This document shows positions 1-5,896 of a stretch of 13,162 nucleotides of DNA, in pieces. Source of the stretch: Limiplasma merdipullorum. Lineage in GTDB: Bacteria; Bacillota; Clostridia; Christensenellales; Aristaeellaceae. Positions within the stretch are counted from its first letter, which is position 1. Each line of letters begins with the position of its first letter. Under the pieces are notes generated by a model. That model was not told where the DNA came from. It ran no database searches and saw only the letters and a program-made list of their open reading frames with translations. A program made the position numbers and the translations under genes. The DNA is taken from contig DVHQ01000041.1 in the NCBI GenBank assembly GCA_018711955.1, forward strand, positions 1 through 13,162, written 5' to 3'.

Positions 1-499
1 TGGCCATGGGAGCGAGGCAGTTGGTGGTGCAGGAAGCGGCGGAAATGATCTTGTCTTCCTTGGTCAGCGTGTTCTCGTTGACGGAGTACACGATGGTGGG
101 CAGATCATTGCCAGCGGGCGCAGAGATGACGACCTTCTTGGCGCCGGCGTTGATGTGGGCCTGGCTCTTTTCCTTGCTGCAATAGAAGCCGGTGCACTCC
201 AGCACGACGTCCACGTCCAGCTTGCCCCAGGGGCAGTTGGCGGCGTCCTTCTCGGCGTAGATCTTGATTTCCTTTCCATCGACGATGATGGAATCCTCAG
301 TGGCTTCGACCGTGTGCTTGTTTTCCCCGATATGACCGCAGTAGGAGCCCTGAGCGGTGTCATACTTGAGAAGATGAGCAAGCATCTTCGGGCTGGTCAG
401 ATCGTTGATCGCGACCACTTCATAACCCTCGGCACCGAACATCTGACGGAAAGCCAGGCGACCGATGCGGCCGAAGCCGTTAATAGCTACTTTCACCAT
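1..499 (-). CDS. gap: Glyceraldehyde-3-phosphate dehydrogenase, class I (3' part beyond window)
   Basis: GAPDH oxidises glyceraldehyde-3-phosphate to 1,3-bisphosphoglycerate with NAD in cytoplasmic glycolysis. The 166 residues visible begin MVKVAINGFGRIGR, the Rossmann dinucleotide-binding signature. They continue with IND (Asp33, the acidic residue usual in NAD-preferring enzymes), ECTGF (101-105), KKVVISAPAGNDLPT (121-135) and the active-site block SAASCTTNC with catalytic Cys157. The rest of the catalytic domain lies beyond position 1. The ATG at 499 is supported by AGGAGGT at 508-514, 8 bases upstream, and by its match to the family N-terminus. The gene has its own promoter (539-568), downstream of the EamA transporter gene on the same strand. 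Identity is near certain; whether it works in glycolysis or gluconeogenesis cannot be told here. Confidence 0.97.
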   Translation of the reverse strand, partial: MVKVAINGFGRIGRLAFRQMFGAEGYEVVAINDLTSPKMLAHLLKYDTAQGSYCGHIGENKHTVEATEDSIIVDGKEIKIYAEKDAANCPWGKLDVDVVLECTGFYCSKEKSQAHINAGAKKVVISAPAGNDLPTIVYSVNENTLTKEDKIISAASCTTNCLAPMA

Positions 500-507
500 T
501 GGCGGGT

Positions 508-514
508 ACCTCCT
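508..514 (-). promoter_or_regulatory. Shine-Dalgarno of gap
   Basis: AGGAGGT on the minus strand, 8 bases before the ATG at 499. It is a near-perfect match to the anti-SD and fixes the gap start. Confidence 0.85.
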
Positions 515-520
515 AAAACA

Positions 521-536
521 TTGTTGTTCCCAACAA
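521..536. promoter_or_regulatory. Palindromic candidate operator at the gap transcription start
   Basis: Perfect inverted repeat TTGTTG-N4-CAACAA (TTGTTGGGAACAACAA on the minus strand). It starts 2 bases downstream of the predicted -10 box, so it covers the expected +1 and early leader, a classic position for a repressor site. It could also form a small hairpin near the 5' end of the gap mRNA and affect stability. It is not the CggR operator as I know it, and the binding protein is unknown. Confidence 0.45.
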
Positions 537-538
537 GT

Positions 539-568
539 ATTTTACCAAAAATGCGCTATGTTTTGCAA
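539..568 (-). promoter_or_regulatory. Sigma-A-type promoter of gap
   Basis: On the minus strand, a -35 box TTGCAA (563-568) is separated by 18 bases from a -10 box TAAAAT (539-544), with AT-rich DNA upstream. The predicted start is near 532, which gives a leader of about 30 bases with a strong SD. It lies in the 107-base gap between the transporter stop and the gap ATG. Confidence 0.7.
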
Positions 569-585
569 GGGGTAAGTCATGCTTT

Positions 586-610
586 GTGAAAATATTTGCA
601 ATATGCTCAC
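586..610. other. Weak AT-rich hairpin at the end of the transporter gene
   Basis: GTGA...TCAC arms (586-589 and 607-610) enclose ATATT-TGC-AATAT (592-604). On the minus strand this forms an imperfect stem overlapping the transporter stop codon. There is no proper U-tract, so it is at best a poor terminator. The AT-rich DNA may instead act as an UP-like element of the gap promoter. Confidence 0.25.
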
Positions 611-1470
611 AGGAGCAGCAGCCCCGTGCCGGCCACCAGCAGCGCAAATCCTGCCAGTGCGCGGCGTGAAAGGCGCTCGTGCAGAAACACGCGGCTGAAC
701 ACAATGGTCACCACCACGCTGAGTTTGTCCAGCGGCACCACCACACTGGCCGGGCCTTCCTGCAGGGCGCGGTAGTAGCACAGCCAGCTCATGCCCGTCG
801 CCACGCCGGAAAGCAGGATAAAGACAAGGTCCCGCCGCCCAACGGCGCGCACTTGCGCCTGACGCCCGGTGACGAACACCATCGCCCACGCCATCAGAAG
901 CACCACCACGGTACGAAGCGCAGTTCCCAGGTCGCTGGGCACGTTTTCGATGCCCACCTTGCCCAGAATGGCGGTCAGCGCGGCAAACACCGCGGAAAGC
1001 GCCGCGTACAGAAGCCATCCATGTCCGCGTGGGGCGGCGGGCGTGGTCTCGGGCCGGCGCTCGATCATCAGGAGCGTGCCCGCCATAATCCCCGCCATGG
1101 CCGCGGCCTTGAGCCAGGTGATCGGTTCGCCCAAAAGAAGCCAGGCCAGGAGCATCGTCAGCACCGTGGAGCTCTTGTCCACGGGCGTGACCTGATTTAC
1201 CGTGCCCAGCTTGAGCGCATGGAAGTAGCACAGCCACGACGCGCCCGTGCACAGCCCGGACAGCGCCAGAAACAGGTACGTCCGTGCTGAAAGCTGCCAA
1301 AGCTGCGCCTGCAGGCCCTGCGCGAACGCCAGCAGCCACGCAAACGCCAGCACCAGCGTGGTACGAATGGCCGTGGCCACGGTGGAATCCGTATCCCGCA
1401 CACCCATTTTGCTCAATATGGCCGTCGCACCTGCAAACAGGGCGGAGAGCAGCGCCATCATCACCCACAT
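607..1470 (-). CDS. EamA/DMT-family membrane transporter
   Basis: A predicted inner-membrane permease of the drug/metabolite transporter superfamily, 287 residues and about ten transmembrane helices. The substrate is unknown; relatives export metabolites or drugs. Two EamA repeats are plain. Residues about 6-45 resemble 156-195 (LTAILGKVG in the second copy). Residues 71-135 resemble 221-286, with SGLCTGASWLCY echoed by SGVATGMSWLCY and TPVDKSSTV by VPLDKLSVV. The open frame extends to a TTG at 1512, with ATGs at 1500, 1485 and 1470. I chose 1470 because GGGGG (1479-1483) sits 8 bases upstream, while the ATG at 1485 has its purine run directly abutting. It is divergent from the rRNA methyltransferase gene and upstream of gap on the same strand, with no clear terminator between. 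Confidence 0.88.
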   Translation of the reverse strand: MWVMMALLSALFAGATAILSKMGVRDTDSTVATAIRTTLVLAFAWLLAFAQGLQAQLWQLSARTYLFLALSGLCTGASWLCYFHALKLGTVNQVTPVDKSSTVLTMLLAWLLLGEPITWLKAAAMAGIMAGTLLMIERRPETTPAAPRGHGWLLYAALSAVFAALTAILGKVGIENVPSDLGTALRTVVVLLMAWAMVFVTGRQAQVRAVGRRDLVFILLSGVATGMSWLCYYRALQEGPASVVVPLDKLSVVVTIVFSRVFLHERLSRRALAGFALLVAGTGLLLL

Positions 1471-1564
1471 TGGTATTTCCCCCATCCTTCCGTCGTGCAT
1501 GGCAGGGAGCAAGCGACCTGCCGTCGAATGCTATTATCATCTTTATAACCAAAGGAAGTGCCCT
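1471..1564. promoter_or_regulatory. Divergent intergenic region between the transporter and rlmA genes
   Basis: Ninety-four bases hold the start signals of two divergent genes. On the plus strand TATTAT (1532-1537) is a possible -10 and AAGGAA (1552-1557) is the SD for the ATG at 1565. On the minus strand GATAAT (1534-1539) is a possible -10 for the transporter. I see no convincing -35 for either, so the promoters are only tentatively placed. The two -10 candidates overlap, so the genes may compete for RNA polymerase. Confidence 0.35.
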
Positions 1565-2407
1565 ATGAAACCGGCAATTCTGGCTGGACGGCTTTCGCCT
1601 CTTCTTCCTGCGCTGCAATGTCCCCGGTGCGGCGGCGCATTTTCGCTCACGGACCAAAGCCTGATCTGTGAAAACGGCCATTGCTACGACCTCAGCCGCC
1701 GGGGCTATGTCAACCTTGCGCCCTCCCACCGCCAGAGCGGCGACAAATACGATGAAACCCTGTTTGAAAGCCGCGGCCGCGTGTTTGCAGGGGGGTTCTA
1801 CGCACCCGTACGGGATGCGCTGTGCGCCGCGCTTGCGGACCGTTCCGGCCCCTTCACGCTGGTGGATGCGGGCTGCGGAGAGGGGTACTATGCCCGCGCC
1901 GTACAGGCGCGCTTTCCCGAAGCACAGGTGATCGGGCTGGACCTGAACCGGGATGCGGTGGCTCTGGCGGCCCGCTCGGCAAAGCGGGGCGCATGGTTCG
2001 TGGCCGATCTCAAGCGACTGCCCGTGCAAAACACTGCTGCCGACGTGGTGCTCAACGTCTTTTCCCCCGCCGACTATGGTGAATTTCGCCGCGTGCTCAC
2101 GCCGGACGGGGAGCTGCTCAAAGTGGTGCCCGGCCCGGATTACCTGCTTGAGGTCCGATCGGCGGTCGCAGGCTACCTGCGCGGCGGCGCCTATGACAAC
2201 GCCTCGGTGCTCGCCCACCTGCGCGCGCATGCGGAGGTGATCTCGGAAACGCCCGTGCGCTCCGTCGCTCCCCTCTCGCCGGCAGATTCGCATGATTTTC
2301 TGCGCATGACGCCGATGACCTTCTCCGTGCCTGCAGAGGTGCTGGAGAAGATCGTGCTGGAGAAGATCACCATCGATGTGCGGGTGCTGCGCTGCCGCAT
2401 GCGTTGA
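1565..2407 (+). CDS. rlmA: 23S rRNA (guanine-N1)-methyltransferase, RlmA family
   Basis: 280 residues. The RlmA family methylates N1 of a guanine in helix 35 of 23S rRNA (G745 in E. coli, G748 in Gram-positive relatives such as TlrB) using S-adenosylmethionine. The N-terminal zinc site is visible: CPRC (Cys19, Cys22), Cys35 and His39, followed by the family-typical DLSRRGYVNL (42-51). A Rossmann methyltransferase domain follows, with motif I VDAGCGEGYY at 100-109, an acidic motif II residue in IGLDLNRD, and NVFSPA at the motif IV position, as in RlmA. The C-terminal part carries the LRMTPM motif. An SD AAGGAA lies 7 bases before the ATG. It is the only plus-strand gene in the window. The family is clear; whether it targets G745 or G748 is not. 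The TlrB relatives contribute to macrolide resistance, so a mild effect on drug sensitivity is possible but unproven. Confidence 0.88.
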   Translation: MKPAILAGRLSPLLPALQCPRCGGAFSLTDQSLICENGHCYDLSRRGYVNLAPSHRQSGDKYDETLFESRGRVFAGGFYAPVRDALCAALADRSGPFTLVDAGCGEGYYARAVQARFPEAQVIGLDLNRDAVALAARSAKRGAWFVADLKRLPVQNTAADVVLNVFSPADYGEFRRVLTPDGELLKVVPGPDYLLEVRSAVAGYLRGGAYDNASVLAHLRAHAEVISETPVRSVAPLSPADSHDFLRMTPMTFSVPAEVLEKIVLEKITIDVRVLRCRMR

Positions 2408-2410
2408 AAA

Positions 2411-2434
2411 GCGCCGCCGGATAACCGGCGGCGC
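2411..2434. terminator. Bidirectional intrinsic terminator between rlmA and divIVA
   Basis: A perfect 10-bp stem GCGCCGCCGG with loop ATAA and arm CCGGCGGCGC, lying 3 bases after the rlmA stop and 24 bases after the divIVA stop. On the minus strand it is followed by TTTT, so it ends the divIVA cluster best. On the plus strand the following bases are only moderately T/C-rich. Confidence 0.85.
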
Positions 2435-2458
2435 CCATTCTTCTCGGCATGCAGGTGC

Positions 2459-2968
2459 TTACTTCTTGAGAAAGTCCTCGCCCTCCAGCATGGTCTTGTA
2501 CTTGTTGACCATTGCCAAAAAGCTGTCCTTATATTCCGCGGCGGCCTTGCGCATGGACTCCAGCTCGGCGCTGAGGGTCTCGCGCTCACTCTGGGCGTCG
2601 TCCACAATCTGGCTGGCCTTTTCCTGCGCCTCCTTGACGATGGTTTCGGCCTTGGCGTTGGCGTTCTCCACGGCTTCGTCGGCCAGGCGCTGGGCGCTGA
2701 GCAGAATGCTCTCCAGCGTCTGACTGGTCTTGGCCACGGCGGGCTCGGCCTTCGCGACGGGCTGGGGCGCAGGCTTGACGGACTCGCGGGCGGCTTCCGC
2801 CTCGGCGCGCGCCTTGCTCAATTCGCTCTCCAGCTGGTCAATACGCTCCTGCATATTGGTCATTTCATCGCAGATCTCGTCCAAAAACTGATCCACGTCG
2901 TTGCGGTCGTATCCGCCGCCCTTGAGTGCAAACTCTTTGTCGTAGATATCGTCGATCGTCAATGCCAT
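2459..2968 (-). CDS. divIVA: DivIVA-family cell division / polarity protein
   Basis: 169 residues. DivIVA is a cytoplasmic coiled-coil protein that gathers at negatively curved membrane (division sites and poles) and recruits partners. The N-terminal lipid-binding domain is recognisable from LTIDDIYDKEFALKGGGYDR (residues 3-22) and VDQFLDEI (25-32). A coiled coil follows (about 33-62), then a Pro/Ala/Lys-rich linker (65-80) and a second coiled coil (about 84-158). The start at 2968 is preferred over the ATG at 2974: AGGAG at 2976-2980 is 7 bases from the former and only 1 from the latter. It is the last gene of the cluster, 27 bases after ylmH, and is followed by the terminator at 2411-2434. 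The residues aligning with B. subtilis Phe17-Arg18, the membrane-contact tip, are both Gly here. Confidence 0.93.
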   Translation of the reverse strand: MALTIDDIYDKEFALKGGGYDRNDVDQFLDEICDEMTNMQERIDQLESELSKARAEAEAARESVKPAPQPVAKAEPAVAKTSQTLESILLSAQRLADEAVENANAKAETIVKEAQEKASQIVDDAQSERETLSAELESMRKAAAEYKDSFLAMVNKYKTMLEGEDFLKK

Positions 2969-2995
2969 GGTCATTCTCCTTTCGTCGTCTCCGAT

Positions 2996-3757
2996 TCAAT
3001 GCTTCCGGCTCGCGCCGTATCGTATCAGCCTTACTGGCAGACGGCCTTTTTTAGTGGGCGCTCCCACCTGGTCGATCACCAGGCGGCCATAACCGCGCAC
3101 GGAGATCGCGTCGCCCTCTCCTACCCGCACATCAGGACGCTGGGTGGGTACATGCCTGAGCTTCACATGCCCAGCGGCGATCAAATCGGCCGCCGCCGCA
3201 CGAGAGAGCCCAAATCCGCCGCTAACCACCGCATCCAGCCGGAGGCTGGACACCGTGTCGCGCACCTCAACGCCCTTCGGCGGCTCGACTTCGGGCCAGG
3301 CTTCCAATACGCGCGTCCTGATTTGCACGCGTCCCGCCGAGGTCAGCGACAGTGCCACGTGATCCGCCAGTTGGGATTCCAGGAACAAATACGCCCGGTC
3401 GGGCAGCACCACGATGTCGCCCACGCACGAACGCCGGATGCCCAGCCCCAGCACGCTTCCCAGCACGTCCCGATGGCCGGGGGCACTCTGGTGCGGCCAG
3501 GTCAGCTCCAGTGCCGCAATGGGAAAGGGCTCCTCCCGTCCGTCCGGCTGAAGAAAGCAGGCCATGCGCCGCTCGGCATCCTCATAGCCGCCTTCCAGGC
3601 GCGCCTCGATTCGCTGGCGGCGCGCTGAGGCCAGCGCCATATCCGCTTCGGGCGGGGTGAGAAAGCCGGTAAAGCAGGGCTGGCCGATCCTCTCTGCACG
3701 CGCGGCAAGCTCGTCCAGGCGGCGTGCAAGCAGCGCCGCATCCTCCTCGCCACGCAT
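2996..3757 (-). CDS. ylmH: YlmH-family RNA-binding protein (S4 domain)
   Basis: 253 residues, close to the usual size of about 257. YlmH proteins are cytoplasmic S4-domain RNA-binding proteins encoded next to divIVA in Gram-positives; B. subtilis YlmH has been linked to rescue of stalled ribosomes. The N-terminal part contains FTGFLTPPEA and PHQSAPGHRDVLGSVLGLGI, the latter typical of the family (RDxLGxxLGLGI). The S4 domain occupies about residues 172-231 (LRLDAVVSGGFGLSR then GHVKLR). The ATG at 3757 shares its A with the TGA of the upstream yggT gene (TGATG), so translation is probably coupled. A longer reading upstream to 3817 would overlap yggT and adds nothing conserved. Identification rests on both sequence and gene order. 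Confidence 0.92.
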   Translation of the reverse strand: MRGEEDAALLARRLDELAARAERIGQPCFTGFLTPPEADMALASARRQRIEARLEGGYEDAERRMACFLQPDGREEPFPIAALELTWPHQSAPGHRDVLGSVLGLGIRRSCVGDIVVLPDRAYLFLESQLADHVALSLTSAGRVQIRTRVLEAWPEVEPPKGVEVRDTVSSLRLDAVVSGGFGLSRAAAADLIAAGHVKLRHVPTQRPDVRVGEGDAISVRGYGRLVIDQVGAPTKKGRLPVRLIRYGASRKH

Positions 3758-4035
3758 CAGATCACCGCGCGCCTCAGCATGTTCAAAAGCAACGTGACCA
3801 CATCGATCACCAGCCATACCGCCAGCGGGGACAGGTCCACGGGAAGTGTCCGAAGCCTGGGAAAATAGCGGTAGAGCAGCTGCCGGAAAGGATGCAGCAC
3901 CGGTTCCACATAGGAGGCGGCCTTGCGCATCAGGTCGCTGCCCGGCATGACGAAGCTCATGATGCAGTAAATCAGGAGCACTGTGCTGGCCAGGCGCAGC
4001 AGCCAGGCGATGATTCCCAGCAAGGTGGCTATCAT
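3757..4035 (-). CDS. YggT family integral membrane protein
   Basis: 92 residues. YggT (YlmG) proteins are small two-helix membrane proteins found beside sepF; their exact biochemical role is not settled, with links to cell division and osmotic tolerance in other organisms. TM1 lies at about residues 4-27 and TM2 at about 67-86. Between them is the family motif EPVLHPFRQLL (44-54), and VDLSPLAVWLV (66-76) leads into TM2. The ATG at 4035 is chosen because AGGAGG (4044-4049) lies 8 bases upstream; this SD reaches into the sepF stop codon. The stop overlaps the ylmH start by one base. A longer in-frame reading to 4113 would overlap sepF and is rejected. Confidence 0.92.
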   Translation of the reverse strand: MIATLLGIIAWLLRLASTVLLIYCIMSFVMPGSDLMRKAASYVEPVLHPFRQLLYRYFPRLRTLPVDLSPLAVWLVIDVVTLLLNMLRRAVI

Positions 4036-4048
4036 TGGTGTGTCCTCC

Positions 4049-5104
4049 TTACTGCTGCATGGTGGCGTAGCGGCCCGTCGCGCCTCCCACGGCGGTATAG
4101 GCGCCCGTCGCACCTCCCGCCATCATGCTGCCGAAGCTGGCGGGCATTCGTTGGGTACCCTGCGCCTGAAAGCGCGTGGTGGGCGAACCGGACGAAAAGC
4201 CTGCCACAGGCTGCTGGGGCTCCGGCTCGGCTGCCTGCTGATAGCCGCCGTAGCGGTAGCCGTCACCCTCATAGTGCTGGCGGGCATAGCCTTGCGCCTC
4301 CGGCGCGGAGGTGAACTTCTGCATGGCGGGGTCCAACACCACGCGCACGGACGGCGAAGAAATGAGATAGATCCCGCGCGGAGAAATCTTGTTCAGCGCA
4401 CAGCCCAACGTATAGGCCGCGCCGCTGAGCATGTCCACGCAACGCTGGCGCTCGCTGTCGCTGGCGATGAACTCCATGTTCAAAAACACAGAGGCATTGG
4501 TCTTGATATAGGCGATGACGTCCTTGCACTCGTTGCGGCTGCGTAGCAGCACGATGTACTCCACATGGGCATACACGGAACCATCCGCCGCGCGCTGCAT
4601 GCCGGGAAAGGGCACCACATTGCTCGTCTGCTGGCCATAGCCCTGCTGCTGGGGTGCCCGGTCATAGCCCGCCTGCTGCTGGGGAAAGCTCTGCTGTCGG
4701 GCATAGCCCTGGGGCTGCGCATAGCCCTGCTGCTGGCCATAAGGCGGCTGCACGGGCGCCTGCTGCGGCGGCATCTGAGGCTGAGCGGGCTGCTGTGCGG
4801 GAGCCTGCCGCTGCGCGGCGGCCTGCTGTGCCTCCCGTTCCCTCTCCAGATCATACCGGCTGCGATAGGGCACACGACCGCCATATTCTCCCTCGCCATG
4901 GCCAAAGGGGTCCAGCGGCTGCCTGCGGGGCGCTTCTTCGCCCTCCATGCCATCCTGCACAGGCTCCTGATCCATCCCCATGCCGCCGTACGCCTGCTCG
5001 GCTTCGCGCGTGGCGTAGTATCCGCCCGTACCATCCGACTCGCCGCGGATAAACCGTTCGCTCTTTTCCGTCAGCCAGTCCCCGATCCTCCGAAAGATTC
5101 CCAA
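4049..5104 (-). CDS. sepF: SepF, FtsZ-associated division protein with long Q-rich linker
   Basis: SepF binds the FtsZ C-terminus, polymerises and tethers FtsZ to the membrane. The protein has 351 residues, against about 150 in B. subtilis. Residues 1-21 (MGIFRRIGDWLTEKSERFIR) form the amphipathic membrane-targeting helix. A long linker follows (about 22-160), very rich in Gln, Pro, Tyr and Gly from about 93. The conserved SepF core is at about 161-262: NVVPFPG, ECKDVIAYIK, NMEFIASDSERQRCVDMLSGA and the ISPRGIYLISS segment. A C-terminal tail of about 90 residues (263-351) is low-complexity with GGATG-Y repeats. The start codon is TTG at 5104, the only in-frame choice that keeps the MGIF helix; GGGGG lies about 9 bases upstream. 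yggS precedes it by 27 bases. The core assignment is firm and the function of the extensions is unknown. Confidence 0.93.
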   Translation of the reverse strand: MGIFRRIGDWLTEKSERFIRGESDGTGGYYATREAEQAYGGMGMDQEPVQDGMEGEEAPRRQPLDPFGHGEGEYGGRVPYRSRYDLEREREAQQAAAQRQAPAQQPAQPQMPPQQAPVQPPYGQQQGYAQPQGYARQQSFPQQQAGYDRAPQQQGYGQQTSNVVPFPGMQRAADGSVYAHVEYIVLLRSRNECKDVIAYIKTNASVFLNMEFIASDSERQRCVDMLSGAAYTLGCALNKISPRGIYLISSPSVRVVLDPAMQKFTSAPEAQGYARQHYEGDGYRYGGYQQAAEPEPQQPVAGFSSGSPTTRFQAQGTQRMPASFGSMMAGGATGAYTAVGGATGRYATMQQ

Positions 5105-5131
5105 CTCAACGAACCCCCTATGGCGAATGCT

Positions 5132-5875
5132 TCAGTCCCGGCGGTACAGCGCCGTACCGATTCGCACCATCGTTGCGCCCTCGCGCGCGGCGATCTGATA
5201 ATCGTTGGACATGCCCATGGACAATTCCCGCATTTCCACGCCTTCCACTGCTTCGTCCCGCAGGTGCTCAAAGAGCGTCCGCATGCCCCGGAACAAGGTC
5301 GTCAGCACATCCGGCGGCGCCCCCAGCGGCATGATGCTCATCAGCCCCTCAACGTGGATATTGGGAAAATCGCGCATCTGCCTGAGGAAACCAAGCGCCT
5401 CCTCCGGCGGCATGCCGCCCTTTTGCGGCTCCCGCGCAATGTTGATCTGTATCAGCGCGGGCAAAACGCGTCCGTGCTCCGCCGCGCGGCGCTGCACCTC
5501 CTGCGCCAGGGCGAGGCGGTCCAGTGTATGCAGCATACACACATGGTCTATTATACCTTTGACTTTGTTGGTTTGCAACCTTCCAATCCAATGCAAACGA
5601 AATTCCGGCGCGATTTTTGGCAGCTTGGGCAGCGCCACCTGAGCCCGATTTTCACCAATATCCAGGATATTCAAGGCTTTCAGCTGGTTGATCACATCCG
5701 GGCCCACGGTTTTGGTAACCGCTACCAGACGGGCCGGCGGAGAATTTTGAAAGCGGTTTTTGTCCAATTCTTCCAAAACCTTCGACACGTTCCGACGAAG
5801 CACCTCCGGCTCCAGATGCTCCACAAGTCCAGTTGACGCTTGCTTTTCAGGCGTTTCCTGCATTTTTTCATCCAT
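5132..5875 (-). CDS. YggS/PLPBP family pyridoxal-5'-phosphate homeostasis protein
   Basis: 247 residues. This family (YggS, YlmE) binds PLP on a single TIM-barrel domain without known catalysis and buffers vitamin B6 and amino-acid pools in the cytoplasm. The PLP lysine is Lys55 in LVAVTK. Other family marks are GENRAQ (74-79), HWIGRLQTNK (95-104), GLMSIMP (177-183), SMGMSND (219-225, phosphate-binding region) and RIGTALY (238-244). The N-terminus is about 20 residues longer than in E. coli YggS. An in-frame TGA lies shortly upstream of the ATG at 5875, so no longer start exists; a later ATG at 5863 is possible. The SD is weak (GGATGA about 6 bases upstream), so translation may depend on the preceding HlyD-like gene, 21 bases away. 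Confidence 0.94.
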   Translation of the reverse strand: MDEKMQETPEKQASTGLVEHLEPEVLRRNVSKVLEELDKNRFQNSPPARLVAVTKTVGPDVINQLKALNILDIGENRAQVALPKLPKIAPEFRLHWIGRLQTNKVKGIIDHVCMLHTLDRLALAQEVQRRAAEHGRVLPALIQINIAREPQKGGMPPEEALGFLRQMRDFPNIHVEGLMSIMPLGAPPDVLTTLFRGMRTLFEHLRDEAVEGVEMRELSMGMSNDYQIAAREGATMVRIGTALYRRD

Positions 5876-5896
5876 ATTTCGTCATCCACGCCTTTC

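Noticed and set aside
1247..1564. N-terminal extension of the RlmA reading frame
   Set aside because: The extension overlaps the transporter gene antisense and has no conserved sequence; ATG at 1565 with its SD and the zinc motif 18 residues in fit the family.
542..2293. A 583-codon open frame on the minus strand
   Set aside because: It is antisense to the rlmA gene and out of frame with the EamA transporter; the composition is not protein-like.
2972..2974. Upstream ATG as the divIVA start
   Set aside because: It is only one base from the AGGAG, too close to be used; the ATG two codons later has correct spacing and matches the family N-terminus.
4620..4850. CRISPR-like or intergenic repeat with recurring CTGCTG blocks
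   Set aside because: The repeats are irregular, in frame, and encode the Gln-rich SepF linker.
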